The position numbers were made by a program, and so were the translations under genes. Positions 33,875-42,773 of a stretch of 46,480 bases of DNA are shown piece after piece. Source of the stretch: an uncultured Granulosicoccaceae bacterium (GTDB taxonomy: Bacteria; Pseudomonadota; Gammaproteobacteria; CALCKW01); the NCBI GenBank assembly GCA_937965695.1, contig CALCKW010000057.1:1-46480 (forward strand), in the 5' to 3' direction. How positions within the stretch are numbered: position 1 is the stretch's first letter; each line of letters opens with the position of its first letter. The notes beneath the pieces were generated by a model. The model was not told the DNA's origin, searched no databases, and saw only the letters and a list, made by a program, of their open reading frames with translations.

Positions 33875-34588
33875 ATGACCGCTCAGTATATCCGTGCAGC
33901 CAACAATCATTTACTGAGCTCCGTGTCGTTGAGTCAACCGCTGTGCAGCGAAGATTTTGATCCGGATCACTTGCAGTTGAATGAGCAGTTGATTTCAGAA
34001 GCTGAAGGTCGGGGCAGCGCTTGGTTTATAAAACTGGGCAGGGATCAAGCAGTGCTGCGTCATTACTATCGTGGTGGATTGGCGGCCAGAGTAACGCGGG
34101 ATCGTTTTATCTGGTCAGGACACGAGCGCAGCCGGGCGTTTGCTGAGTATCGTTTGTTAGAATGGATGCTGCAGCAGGGCTTGCCGGTGCCTGAGCCTTT
34201 GGGTGCTCGAGTGCAGCGTGACGGGGCCTTTTACACGTGCGATCTAATCACGCGCGCGATTCCTGAAACCGTCACGTTGGCCGATTACTTGTCTCGCGAT
34301 GCAGCAGCAGAGTCTGTGTGGTGTGAACTGGGAGCGGTCGTGCAAACGATGCATCACTTAGGTGTGTGGCACGCTGACCTGAATGCTAAGAATATTCTGC
34401 TGGACACCGCTGGTGCAGTGAGCTTGATTGATTTTGATCGCTGCCGCCGAAGAAAAGGCCACAGCTGGAAAGCCGACAATCTTGCCCGACTGCGGCGATC
34501 ACTCGACAAGCTCGTTGGGCTTGGCCACATCAAACATTTTAAAGCAGCCGATTGGCAGCTACTGCTGAGTGCCTACCAAGGGCAATAG
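33875..34588 (+). CDS. kdkA: 3-deoxy-D-manno-octulosonic acid kinase KdkA
   Basis: Lipopolysaccharide inner-core kinase that phosphorylates Kdo at O-4, as in organisms with a single phosphorylated Kdo. The 237-residue protein has the protein-kinase-like motifs of the family: AVLRHYYRGGLAARVTRDRFIW near residue 60 (Lys replaced by Arg-rich loop), the catalytic loop HADLNAKNILLD at 166-177 with Asp168, and IDFDRCRRR at 185-193 with the metal-binding Asp. The ATG at 33875 matches the family start. Its 3' end overlaps the 3' end of convergent waaA by 30 nt. Presence of KdkA predicts a mono-Kdo, phosphorylated inner core. Confidence 0.93.
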   Translation: MTAQYIRAANNHLLSSVSLSQPLCSEDFDPDHLQLNEQLISEAEGRGSAWFIKLGRDQAVLRHYYRGGLAARVTRDRFIWSGHERSRAFAEYRLLEWMLQQGLPVPEPLGARVQRDGAFYTCDLITRAIPETVTLADYLSRDAAAESVWCELGAVVQTMHHLGVWHADLNAKNILLDTAGAVSLIDFDRCRRRKGHSWKADNLARLRRSLDKLVGLGHIKHFKAADWQLLLSAYQGQ

Positions 34589-35812
34589 TGCGTCGATATA
34601 ACGCTCGAGCATATCAGCGTTAGTCTGCACCGCTTTAAACCCTTCAACTCCCAGCACTCGGGAGTGATCTGGATTCGCCAGCAGCGTATTGACGTAGTCG
34701 ATCGCTTCTTCTGCGCTGTCAGCTTGGTGCAATGCGCCCGACGGGATCAACAATTCTGCCTCTTCAAGAAAATTATGTAAATGCGGTCCACTGACAATCG
34801 GTACACCAGCGGCGGCTGGCTCGAGAACATTGTGCCCACCAATGGGAACCAAGGAACCTCCCATGAACACCACTTTCGCGTGGTGTAACCACAATGGCAT
34901 CTCACTTAAGGTGTCAGCGAGGTAGACCTGTGTTTGTTCGTTCACTTCATCGCCGGCGCTTCTTACGGCAAAATTTAGCCTTAGGTCTTTGAGCTGGTTT
35001 TGGATTCTTGCGCTTCTTTTGGGGTGGCGCGGGGCAATCACCAGCAGATCAGTGCTACTTGGTTGTCTAGTAAGCCAAGCACTGCAAAGCTGCTTTTCTT
35101 CATCATGGTGTGTCGACGCGGCAAGCCAAAAAGGTCTTTGCAATGCATTTGCAGGCGCGGCAGTGGGTGTCGATAGTGCTGCAAACTTGAGGTTCCCAAG
35201 CGACTGTACATGTGGTTTGGGTGCCCCAAGCTGCTCAAACCGCTGTTTGTCTATGTCCGACTTGGCTAACACCAGCGTGACTTGCTCAAGTGCCTGTTGG
35301 TAAACCGGCATCAGGAATTCTGGAGTTCTCATCGTACGTTGGCTGAGGCGTCCGTTGATGATGGCCACAGGCAGCTCTAGTCTTCGCGCCGTGTTGATGA
35401 GATGGGGCCAGATCTCCGTCTCCATTAACAACACAGCACGTGGTTTGAGTTGCTTGAAAGCGCGTTTCACGGCTGCCTTGCTGTCGATAGGTAAATACAC
35501 ATGCTCAATGTCATCCCAACCTTGTTGCAGAAGGACATCGCCACCGGTTGGGGTGGCAGTGGAAACAAGCACAGGACTAAACCGAGAATCTGCACGCAGT
35601 TGATTTATCAAGGGCAGTGCTGCCCTCATTTCACCAACGGAGGCGCAATGAACCCACAGTGGGGAACGATGCGTGGTCAAATAGGAAAAACCTAGACGAT
35701 GCAAAGCAAATCGTTTGTCCCTTACTTTCCATGCCTGCCAGAGTGTGAGTAACACAATGAAAGGCATCAGCAAGACGATCAATACTCGATAGCGCAATGG
35801 CGGAGAAGGCAT
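34559..35812 (-). CDS. waaA: 3-deoxy-D-manno-octulosonic acid transferase WaaA (KdtA)
   Basis: Inner-membrane GT-B enzyme that adds Kdo to lipid A precursors. The 417-residue protein has an N-terminal membrane anchor (YRVLIVLLMPFIVLLTLWQAW), then the family sequences HCASVGEMRAALPLI near 58, STATPTGGDVL, LMETEIWPHLI and INGRLSQRT, and the C-terminal half with MGGSLVPIGGHNVLEPAAAGVPIVSGPH. The ATG at 35812 gives the normal N-terminus; the frame open upstream adds 33 residues without family character. It is convergent with kdkA, which acts next on the Kdo; the 30-nt 3' overlap of the two genes may allow antisense effects. Confidence 0.96.
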   Translation of the reverse strand: MPSPPLRYRVLIVLLMPFIVLLTLWQAWKVRDKRFALHRLGFSYLTTHRSPLWVHCASVGEMRAALPLINQLRADSRFSPVLVSTATPTGGDVLLQQGWDDIEHVYLPIDSKAAVKRAFKQLKPRAVLLMETEIWPHLINTARRLELPVAIINGRLSQRTMRTPEFLMPVYQQALEQVTLVLAKSDIDKQRFEQLGAPKPHVQSLGNLKFAALSTPTAAPANALQRPFWLAASTHHDEEKQLCSAWLTRQPSSTDLLVIAPRHPKRSARIQNQLKDLRLNFAVRSAGDEVNEQTQVYLADTLSEMPLWLHHAKVVFMGGSLVPIGGHNVLEPAAAGVPIVSGPHLHNFLEEAELLIPSGALHQADSAEEAIDYVNTLLANPDHSRVLGVEGFKAVQTNADMLERYIDALLPLVGTQQ

Positions 35813-35992
35813 GGAGTAAGCAGTGAATGTCAGATCAGATTGAGCAAGTATAAAGAACTTTTGCCTTGGCTGGACAGCCTGTGCCTGCAGCTTGCTGGTT
35901 AGCAGTAACACTCAGTGGCGCTTTTTAGATATGATAGCTGGCACACAATGGGACCAGTGCATGATGGCGAACGGCAGGGCGGAGGACAGACG

Positions 35993-37042
35993 ATGAAGGT
36001 TTTGGTTGTTGTGCCAAGTTCTGCTGGTTGCGGAGCTGAACGCCAGGCGTTTCTCCACTTGTGCGCATTGCGTTCAGAGTCCATTGGTGTGTCTTGCATT
36101 TGCACAGAGGGTTCTTGGTTAGCTATCCAATGCAAGCGGGAAGAAATCAATTGTGACGCGCGTCGACGTGCCACGGGCTGGCTAGATAGTTTCGCCATCA
36201 GTCGGCACGCAAAAGCGCAGGCTGTAGATGTGGTACTAGGCTACGGCGAAGAGGGTATTCGCATCGGGGCCAAAATTGCTCGCAGTTGTGGTGCTGTTGC
36301 TCACGGTGTCGCATTCGACGCTGTAGACACGCGTGTGTTCAAGGGGCTAACGAGTGTTTTTGCTGGCTCTCAAGCACTTGTCGGGCTGTTGGAGAGCCAG
36401 TGCGACACAGCAGTGAGCTATCTACCCCCAGCCGTACCTGATCTGCAGCAAAAGTTCAGGCAGCGGCGCGCCAGCGAACGCAAGCTCTTGAAACTGGAAG
36501 ACTCTCACATTGCGGTGTGCATTCCCGGGCCGATCCACCGTGATCTAGGGCAAGAAATTGCGCTAGAGGCCTTGGAACAATTTGGTGGACACAACCTAAA
36601 ACTCTTTTTGTTAGGCAATTACCAGCACGACTATGGCAAAGAGGTTCGTTTGTTAGCAGCGCAAAATCCTGTTGCCTCGAACAGCATGATTGGTCAGCCA
36701 AAAGACGGTGGTATCTACACAGCATTTGATGTTTGCTTGGCGCCTTTTCAAGCGGGTCATGCGGCTCAACACGCGCTGACTGCAATGAGCTTTTCCCTGC
36801 CGTTAGTGGCAACACCGCAGGGAGCTCTGCAAGACATGGTGACACCAGGCAGCAATGGCTATCTCGCTACATCTCCCACCGCTCAAAGCATTGCGGAAGC
36901 CCTTTTGGTGACACTCGATGAAGGTTCTTTGGCCAGTATGGGCAAGCGATCACGCAAGATGTTCAAAGAGCAATTTTCACTCAGGCAAATGGCCCGTCGT
37001 TTGGTTTCGGTGATTCGCGAGCAAAACACCGCCGACGTATGA
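35993..37042 (+). CDS. Glycosyltransferase (GT4-like, GT-B fold)
   Basis: Predicted LPS-core glycosyltransferase of 349 residues. It starts MKVLVVVPSSAGCGAERQA, the usual Rossmann strand and glycine loop of GT-B enzymes, and the second half includes CIPGPIHRDLGQEIALEAL, a sugar-nucleotide region with LFLLGNYQ, DVCLAPFQAGHAAQHALTAMSFSLPLVATPQGALQDMV, where the E/D-x7-E type motif is partly altered (an Ala/Gln-rich helix). GGAGGA lies upstream of the ATG at 35993. Its stop overlaps the LpxL-like gene start by ATGA, so the two are translationally coupled. It diverges from waaA, so the pair may share a promoter region. Confidence 0.82.
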   Translation: MKVLVVVPSSAGCGAERQAFLHLCALRSESIGVSCICTEGSWLAIQCKREEINCDARRRATGWLDSFAISRHAKAQAVDVVLGYGEEGIRIGAKIARSCGAVAHGVAFDAVDTRVFKGLTSVFAGSQALVGLLESQCDTAVSYLPPAVPDLQQKFRQRRASERKLLKLEDSHIAVCIPGPIHRDLGQEIALEALEQFGGHNLKLFLLGNYQHDYGKEVRLLAAQNPVASNSMIGQPKDGGIYTAFDVCLAPFQAGHAAQHALTAMSFSLPLVATPQGALQDMVTPGSNGYLATSPTAQSIAEALLVTLDEGSLASMGKRSRKMFKEQFSLRQMARRLVSVIREQNTADV

Positions 37043-37947
37043 GGGTAAATGGTCCTATCAAACCCTGGCACCCGCGCTATTGGCCCGTTGTAGTTGGGCT
37101 TTCATTTTTCTGGTTGATCTCTCGCTTGCCGATTGTATGGTGGCCAAATATTTCAGCGGGATTGGGCGCAATTCTTCAAGTTGTGTCTCCATCTCGCAAG
37201 AGAGTTGTACTGACAAATCTCAAACTCGCCTTTCCTGAATCCTCTGAAAAATGGAGAGCTGAGATCTCCACCCGAAGCTACCGTGGTGTAGCTTTAACGT
37301 TATTGGAGACTTCTAAACGCTGGTATAGCGAACCGGATTGGTTAAAAAACTATATTCAGTTTGAAGGCATTGAACACTTACACCGATGTCAAGAAAGAGG
37401 AGAAGCAGTTTTGCTGCTCTCTTGTCATTACAATTCAATAGAGATTACGGGCGCGGCTCTGGGTCTACATGTGCCTTACTACCCCGTCTATGCAAAAGCC
37501 AAAAATGCCTATTTCGATCAATTGCAAAGTGCGCAGCGAAAACGATTTTGGCCTGATGTTGTGCTGCGGTCTGATATGCGAAAGGCGATGCGTATTCTAC
37601 GCTCAAAAGGTGTATTGAGTATGCTGCCAGATCAATCGGTGGCAGAAAGCCACGGGGCTGTTCCAACACAATTTTTTAATCAATCCATTTTTTCCACAAC
37701 TGCACCGGCACGCTTGCAAAAACGCAGCGGAGCCAAAGTTGTCATGTTCGAAATAAAGGCGAAAAAAATTGGGTACTCAGTGACAGTTCATCCACCGCTT
37801 GTGTTAGATGACTCACTGGACTTAACCCAGCAGACTCAAGCGTTTAATGACGTCTTTGAACACATGATTCGCAAGGACCCAGGTCAGTATTTTTGGCATC
37901 ACAAACGATTTAAGACGGGCAGTTCGGGCATCAACCCTTACAAATAG
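37039..37947 (+). CDS. LpxL/HtrB-family lipid A acyltransferase
   Basis: Inner-membrane acyltransferase of 302 residues that adds a secondary acyl chain to Kdo-lipid A or a precursor. One membrane segment lies near residue 17-35. The catalytic HX4E motif is His130 to Glu135 in LLLSCHYNSIEITG, with the family sequences PYYPVYAKAKNAYFDQLQ, SMLPDQSVAESHG and the C-terminal YFWHHKRFKT, all typical of the LpxL/LpxM group. It is unclear which position it acylates. It overlaps the upstream glycosyltransferase gene by 4 nt and is followed by a terminator. It may act together with WaaA and KdkA. Confidence 0.93.
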   Translation: MRVNGPIKPWHPRYWPVVVGLSFFWLISRLPIVWWPNISAGLGAILQVVSPSRKRVVLTNLKLAFPESSEKWRAEISTRSYRGVALTLLETSKRWYSEPDWLKNYIQFEGIEHLHRCQERGEAVLLLSCHYNSIEITGAALGLHVPYYPVYAKAKNAYFDQLQSAQRKRFWPDVVLRSDMRKAMRILRSKGVLSMLPDQSVAESHGAVPTQFFNQSIFSTTAPARLQKRSGAKVVMFEIKAKKIGYSVTVHPPLVLDDSLDLTQQTQAFNDVFEHMIRKDPGQYFWHHKRFKTGSSGINPYK

Positions 37948-38035
37948 AGAAGGTTACACAGAGCGGCCGATGTACAAGGCCATGGGGAAAGGGTGTTGTA
38001 TTAACGCAGGTGCAAGTCATCGCAGTAAAATAAAC

Positions 38036-38069
38036 GCCATGGCAATTTTTGCCACGGCGCATTTTTTTC
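38036..38069. terminator. Bidirectional Rho-independent terminator
   Basis: GCCATGGCAA and TTGCCACGGC form a 10-bp stem with one mismatch and a TTT loop, followed by TTTTTTT on the plus strand; the minus strand has a T-rich run (GTTTATTTT). It lies after the LpxL-like gene and directly abuts the stop codon of the convergent coiled-coil gene. Confidence 0.85.
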
Positions 38070-39244
38070 TAGTTCAATCGGCTAGCCTGTAACTGACGGT
38101 TTAAGCGGCCTATTGCATCTGTCTTCGCATTGAGTTGCTGCTGGAAAGCATTGGCTTGTTTTTCCAGTGACAGCTGACCTTCTGCTTGCTGCTGTAGTAC
38201 TTTGCTCTGCAGTTGCTCGAGTTCTAATTCCAACGCTCGCAAAGTCGCATTTTCTTCATCGCCTTCGCCTCCTCGCGCCAAGTGCTGTAATTTTGTTTCC
38301 AAGCGACGCAGCTTTGCAGCCGCCGGTTTTAGGCTCTCGACTTCTAGTCGTAAACGTGAAAGCTCAGCCTCTTTGTTGGCTATGTCTGCTTGCATAAGCG
38401 TCGAGCCAGTATCACGGTCAGTGCTGGTGCCAAGCATCTGAACGGCTTGCGGGCTTCCCGAAGACTCTTTGATCAATTGGTTGCGCAAGCGAGCTATTTC
38501 TCTGTCTTTACTGGCCATCTTGGCATCGGCCATTCGCAATTGGTTTTGGATGTCGCTGTCGGCTGTGCCACTGGCGGTCTGTGTACCGGCCTGTGTCACT
38601 TGGTGTTGCAAACCTTGTATTTGAGCGTCCCTATCAGAGACTTGCTGGCGAAGCTCGACCAACATGGTTTCCAACTGGCCGTTGCTGTAACTGTTTTGGC
38701 TGCTCTCACTTTCCAGCTGGCTACTGCTCTCCAATCCCTCTACACGTGATTCTAAATCAGCAATGTGTTGATTCTTTTCAGTCACTAGCTTCGCATATCG
38801 CTTGCGTTCAGTATCCCAACGAGCATGCAGCTCGTTGTAACGCTCTGTAGATTCCTGATTGCGACGCTGCAGTTCAGAGCTTGCATCGCCACGAGTCTTC
38901 AACAGATTGCGTGCTCTGCTGACATCGCTTAAGTAGCGATCTTTGAGGTCGGCAAAGCGTTGCTGCTCCTGAGGCAGCATGGCCGCTTTTTGGCTCAAAT
39001 TTTTGGTGAGATGATCAGCTTCCATAAGACGAGTTTGCAAATGTGCTATCTCGTCGTTTTTAGCGTCGAGCTCGTTCGTGAGCTCGAGTCGCATTTTTGA
39101 GGCCGCCGCTTCACTTTCTTCGCGTTGACGTCGAAGTGCACGGCGTTTGAACCAGCTGCCGAAAATCCAAAACAGCAGCGCCCCGAGCAAGGCAGCGATA
39201 ATTATATTATGCGGAAATCTATGTAGTAGGCTTTGAATGTCCAT
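38069..39244 (-). CDS. Membrane-anchored coiled-coil protein
   Basis: Protein of 391 residues with one membrane helix near the N-terminus (IIIAALLGALLFWIFGSW at about residues 14-31), then an RRRALRRQREES basic/acid stretch and a long heptad-like helix to the end (residues about 40-390), rich in Leu, Gln, Glu and Ala. The periodicity predicts a coiled coil. A Gln/Ser-rich break occurs near residues 190-235. No enzymatic motif is visible; such proteins may bridge membrane and cytoplasmic structures or be cell-division related. The start at 39244 precedes a hydrophobic segment; an upstream in-frame start at 39292 is less likely. The gene stands alone. Confidence 0.75.
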   Translation of the reverse strand: MDIQSLLHRFPHNIIIAALLGALLFWIFGSWFKRRALRRQREESEAAASKMRLELTNELDAKNDEIAHLQTRLMEADHLTKNLSQKAAMLPQEQQRFADLKDRYLSDVSRARNLLKTRGDASSELQRRNQESTERYNELHARWDTERKRYAKLVTEKNQHIADLESRVEGLESSSQLESESSQNSYSNGQLETMLVELRQQVSDRDAQIQGLQHQVTQAGTQTASGTADSDIQNQLRMADAKMASKDREIARLRNQLIKESSGSPQAVQMLGTSTDRDTGSTLMQADIANKEAELSRLRLEVESLKPAAAKLRRLETKLQHLARGGEGDEENATLRALELELEQLQSKVLQQQAEGQLSLEKQANAFQQQLNAKTDAIGRLNRQLQASRLN

Positions 39245-39641
39245 GATTCGACGTGCTCTCTGGGCTTGATATACATTTGCATCACTGTGCAAGTAATCTC
39301 ACCGTAAATTGTATAACTGATGCCGCATCATGCGGCGTTTTGAGATGCTCTTCAAACTCGGCAGGCGAATATGTGACGTGGTTCGTGTTTCTGAACGGTG
39401 GCGCTCTTGCTAATCATTTAATGGCAAAATTTGAGTCTTCACAAGTTCTGAACAAAACGACAGCAAAGTATTGATAAAAAAGGTGGGTAGAGGCTTTATC
39501 CGCAAATATCGAGAGCTTATTAGAGATTTTAACCGACGGCAGCGTGTGGAGCTCACGACAGAGCCTTAAAAACTGCACCCACTATCAATAGATAGGCACA
39601 GGTGCGAGGCTCGCTTTATAAGTTAAGGTCTATTGGTCTTT
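39245..39641. other. 397-bp intergenic region
   Basis: Between the coiled-coil gene start and the VanZ-like gene end, both on the minus strand, so it should contain the coiled-coil gene promoter. It contains a hairpin GCCGC-ATCAT-GCGGC at 39322-39336, and CTCGCTTTA at 39610-39618 pairing with TAAAGCGAG at 39643-39651 across 24 nt, at the VanZ gene end. No gene was recognised. Confidence 0.45.
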
Positions 39642-40748
39642 TTAAAGCGAGATATCGAGTGTTTTTTTTCTGAAAGGGCTGCTGACTAACCACAGTATAA
39701 AAAACATCAAAATGCCGAAACAAGCGCCGCTGAGATCTATTGCCACGTCTATCAAGCGCGAACTGCGACCAACAAAAAATAGCTGCACGCTCTCCGTTAG
39801 AACTGCCAGCAGAATCATGAAACTGACAGTGCCTAACCAAGTAGCGCCTAGTCGCTTGCGTACCATACAAACAAAAAACGCCAGCAAGGCGAAACTGAGT
39901 GCATGTCCCATTTTGTTTACACTGTATAGGCCGAGCTCTCGCAAATAGGGCATCACACCTTTTGTTAGTTGTTCGATGGGTGCAATCAGACGGCGAAGAT
40001 CTTCACTGGGTAATGAGACGGCCACCGCGATAATTGCGATCAAAGCAATGGGGACCAATGCATAAAGTAGTTTCCCTCTCGACCCTAAAGCGACAACCAC
40101 CACCAATCCGTAGACAGCCCAGACGGCCAAAACACCCATAATGACATTTCTATAGCCGCTCCAAGGTGCCACCACCTGCAACTTAGGCGCTCGCAAAAAA
40201 GCTGTGCCGGTACTTTCAAAAACTCGCAGACCAATCCCTGCCTCAACCGCTAACGGCGGTAGATCGAGCTCCCGGCTATAGAGCAAAGGTACGGTGTCAC
40301 CGACTAAGGCTTGTACAGTGCGAGCAGATTCTTTTATGCGTTCTCCTGAGGCGTCGTAAAACCACACGGTGTAAAGCAACCCGTGCCAATTCAGTTTTCC
40401 GCCAGAGACTGTTTGCGCCATCAACTCACCTTGGGCCAAGAGCTTGGCGCCGGCTGGCTTTTGCTCAGGGAGTGGAACTCGAAGTTCCGCGTCGGATATG
40501 CCTGGAATATCCCTGCTAATGCTGATGCCGTCCGAGAACAGAGTAAAGCCCGGCAGTGTATCTACGTCCTTCCAGTTTTCTTGCAGACGCCACCGGGAAA
40601 TATCGCCAGGGAAATCACTCGGTACTGCGGAGGTTTGCACGGTGTAGCGGTTGACGTTGGTGCCTATCCACCACGTTAGTCCGGTCAATACAGCCATAAG
40701 AATCAGTAACGCACGCAAGCTAAGGAGAGGGCTTTTAGAGGCGTTCAT
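39642..40748 (-). CDS. VanZ-family membrane protein with extra N-terminal domain
   Basis: Membrane protein of 368 residues. The last 110 residues are a VanZ domain: VNKMGHALSFALLAFFV, then LAVLTESVQLFFVGRSSRLIDVAIDLSGACFG, the family hallmark, with four helices. The N-terminus has one membrane helix (about 11-27) and then a polar domain at about 30-215, presumably periplasmic, with beta-rich character. Two more helices precede the VanZ part. VanZ proteins are usually 130-200 residues and their molecular role is poorly known (the namesake gives low-level teicoplanin resistance). The start overlaps the stop of the radical SAM gene by one base (TAATG), so the two are translated together. Confidence 0.8.
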   Translation of the reverse strand: MNASKSPLLSLRALLILMAVLTGLTWWIGTNVNRYTVQTSAVPSDFPGDISRWRLQENWKDVDTLPGFTLFSDGISISRDIPGISDAELRVPLPEQKPAGAKLLAQGELMAQTVSGGKLNWHGLLYTVWFYDASGERIKESARTVQALVGDTVPLLYSRELDLPPLAVEAGIGLRVFESTGTAFLRAPKLQVVAPWSGYRNVIMGVLAVWAVYGLVVVVALGSRGKLLYALVPIALIAIIAVAVSLPSEDLRRLIAPIEQLTKGVMPYLRELGLYSVNKMGHALSFALLAFFVCMVRKRLGATWLGTVSFMILLAVLTESVQLFFVGRSSRLIDVAIDLSGACFGILMFFILWLVSSPFRKKTLDISL

Positions 40749-42277
40749 TACAGGTCCTTAGAAGTGGCGATATTCGATTGTAGCTCGACATGGCGAGATT
40801 GCCGGTTGTTACTCTGTGCAGCGTGGCTTTGCGCCTTAGAATTGCCTCTATCTCGCAAGCGATAAACCTCGGCGTCTTGCGCCAGCGCGTGCGCATATTG
40901 CTCGTGGTCTAACGACATAGGCAATTGTTGTGGGTCTTTTAGCAAAACAAACAAACGCGCAGGAGACAGTCCTCTGGCACTGCCCGTTATTTGATGCAGC
41001 CAGTCACTGAGTAGCAAAAAGCGAGCAAAAGGTGACTTGCCTAAAATGACGAGCAGTGTCTGCCGAAATCTCCCGCTATTCGCGATTAAATCCCAGTGTC
41101 GTGCCATGCGGTCGACGCGCTGAACTGTTTGGAAGTCTGCACAGTCCGTTTGTAGCACCCGGTAAGGCGCCTCCGTATCGAATAGCATCTTGTGATCGCC
41201 GTTATGTCTTGCGATTGGAGCACCGGGAAGCAACTTGAGGATGCCCAACTGGATTTCGTGAGGTTCTAGTGAGACCAACGTATCGAAGCTACGTTCAAAT
41301 CCAGCCAGGTCTTCACCTGGCAAGCCAAAGATCAGGTCAGTATGCAGATGCGCTTGGCTGTGTTGGCGCAACCACTGCAGATTGTCCTTGGCTTTTTGGT
41401 TGTTCTGCCTTCGGCTAATACGCGCTTGGACTTCAGGATCAAAGCTTTGGATGCCGACTTCCAATTGCAACACGCCTCTAGGGAAAAGTGCAATTTTATC
41501 GCGTAACTTCGGAGGGAGCTTATCGGGCACGAGTTCAAAATGCAGACTCAAAGCGTTATCGAGTCTCTCTAGAAAAAAGTCCAATATGGCGGCGCTTACA
41601 TCACTGCGCAAATTAAAGGTACGATCGACAAATCGAAAGTTGCGCGCGCCTCGCTGGTACAAATCATCTAGCGCATCCAGCACATCTTGCAGTGGAAAAG
41701 GCCAGGCGGTTTCATCCAGTGCGGAGAGGCAAAATTCACACTTAAAAGGGCAGCCACGAGATGCCTCTATATACAAATTGCGATGAGCAATATCATCATC
41801 GTTGTACAAATAATACGGCAGCGCGATGGACTCCATAGGAGCGCGTACCCCATCAATTAATCTGGGCCACTTGTCTGACTCACCCGTTGCAATCGCATGG
41901 CAAAGGCCTTGAAAACTGAGCTCACCCCAGCCTCTAACCGTATGATCAGCAAGTTTGCTCAGCGGATCATTCTCATCACCGTGACTAACCTCCGGACCAC
42001 CAATGACGACTATAATATGGGGGGCAACAGACTTAAGCGCTTGCAAAACAGCTGTGGTTTCACGTCGATTCCAAATGTAGACGCTAAGCCCTACAACGGT
42101 CGGTGATGCAGCGAGAAGAGATTCCACCACATCGAGAGGTCTTGCCTGAATAGTGAATTCTTGAATACTACTATGGGGTTGATAAGGCCCTAAATTGGCT
42201 TGCAAATACCGTAGGCTCAACGCTGCATGACTGTAGCGAGCATTCAAGGTGGCCAATACTATTGAAAAATCAGGCAT
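40748..42277 (-). CDS. Radical SAM protein with B12-binding domain, DUF4080
   Basis: Predicted radical SAM enzyme of 509 residues. The N-terminal half is a cobalamin-binding-type domain with VVGLSVYIWNRRE and VVIGGPEVSHG. The radical SAM core has the iron-sulfur Cys motif CX3CX2C at Cys176, Cys180 and Cys183 (RGCPFKCEFC), then FRFVDRTFNLR and HTDLIFGLPGEDLAGF. A C-terminal DUF4080-like region of about 110 residues ends in a Gln/Ser-rich tail. Members act on unknown substrates. It is the first gene of a pair with the VanZ-like gene through a one-base overlap. A membrane-lipid or envelope role is inference from that. Confidence 0.88.
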   Translation of the reverse strand: MPDFSIVLATLNARYSHAALSLRYLQANLGPYQPHSSIQEFTIQARPLDVVESLLAASPTVVGLSVYIWNRRETTAVLQALKSVAPHIIVVIGGPEVSHGDENDPLSKLADHTVRGWGELSFQGLCHAIATGESDKWPRLIDGVRAPMESIALPYYLYNDDDIAHRNLYIEASRGCPFKCEFCLSALDETAWPFPLQDVLDALDDLYQRGARNFRFVDRTFNLRSDVSAAILDFFLERLDNALSLHFELVPDKLPPKLRDKIALFPRGVLQLEVGIQSFDPEVQARISRRQNNQKAKDNLQWLRQHSQAHLHTDLIFGLPGEDLAGFERSFDTLVSLEPHEIQLGILKLLPGAPIARHNGDHKMLFDTEAPYRVLQTDCADFQTVQRVDRMARHWDLIANSGRFRQTLLVILGKSPFARFLLLSDWLHQITGSARGLSPARLFVLLKDPQQLPMSLDHEQYAHALAQDAEVYRLRDRGNSKAQSHAAQSNNRQSRHVELQSNIATSKDL

Positions 42278-42479
42278 GTAATCTATGTTGGAAATGCAAG
42301 CGCTAAAGTGGCATGCTCTTGTTTTTGTAGGGAAGAAAACCGTTGTCGGTCAAATGTTTGGCGATAATACTTGCAAATAAATGTGCAGGGTGAATGTCGC
42401 AAGACCTTTGTTCAGCTTCGGGCAGACGCTTGCTGAGAACAGCGAGCGGTTACATGAATTGAGTTTAGGCAGGTAGAGC

Positions 42480-42665
42480 ATGGCCGACATCATACCCTTT
42501 CGCAAACCCAATAAAGAGCAAAAATCTCAGGGTAAGACACTTTGTGCCCATGATTTTCATAAATGGTTGGTCGTGACCGACAGTGATTTTGATAGTAAAA
42601 AAGGGCGCTTGGTCACCCGATACCGTTGTGCTCGCTGCAAGCGAGAAAAAAACAAAGCGCTGTAA
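42480..42665 (+). CDS. Small zinc-ribbon-like protein
   Basis: Conserved-looking protein of 61 residues with likely metal ligands Cys22, His24, Cys50 and Cys53 (LCAHDFHKW, then RCARCK), suggesting a zinc ribbon with a long spacer. It opens with MADIIPFRKPN and has KGRLVTRYRC before the last pair of Cys. An AGGTAG ribosome site is close before the ATG. No function is known to me. It lies between the radical SAM gene start (divergent) and the CpsB-like gene. Confidence 0.7.
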   Translation: MADIIPFRKPNKEQKSQGKTLCAHDFHKWLVVTDSDFDSKKGRLVTRYRCARCKREKNKAL

Positions 42666-42773
42666 ATAATTAGCGGTAGAGCAAAAAAATATAGCAACTG
42701 GGTGAGGCGCGAAAAGTGCTATGCATCTAGTATCTAAATAATACGCCTCACACGGGCTGGATCAGACGCAATT

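Noticed and set aside
39610..39651. 9-bp inverted repeat spanning the end of the VanZ-like gene
   Set aside because: Loop of 24 nt and no T-run, so I do not call it a terminator.
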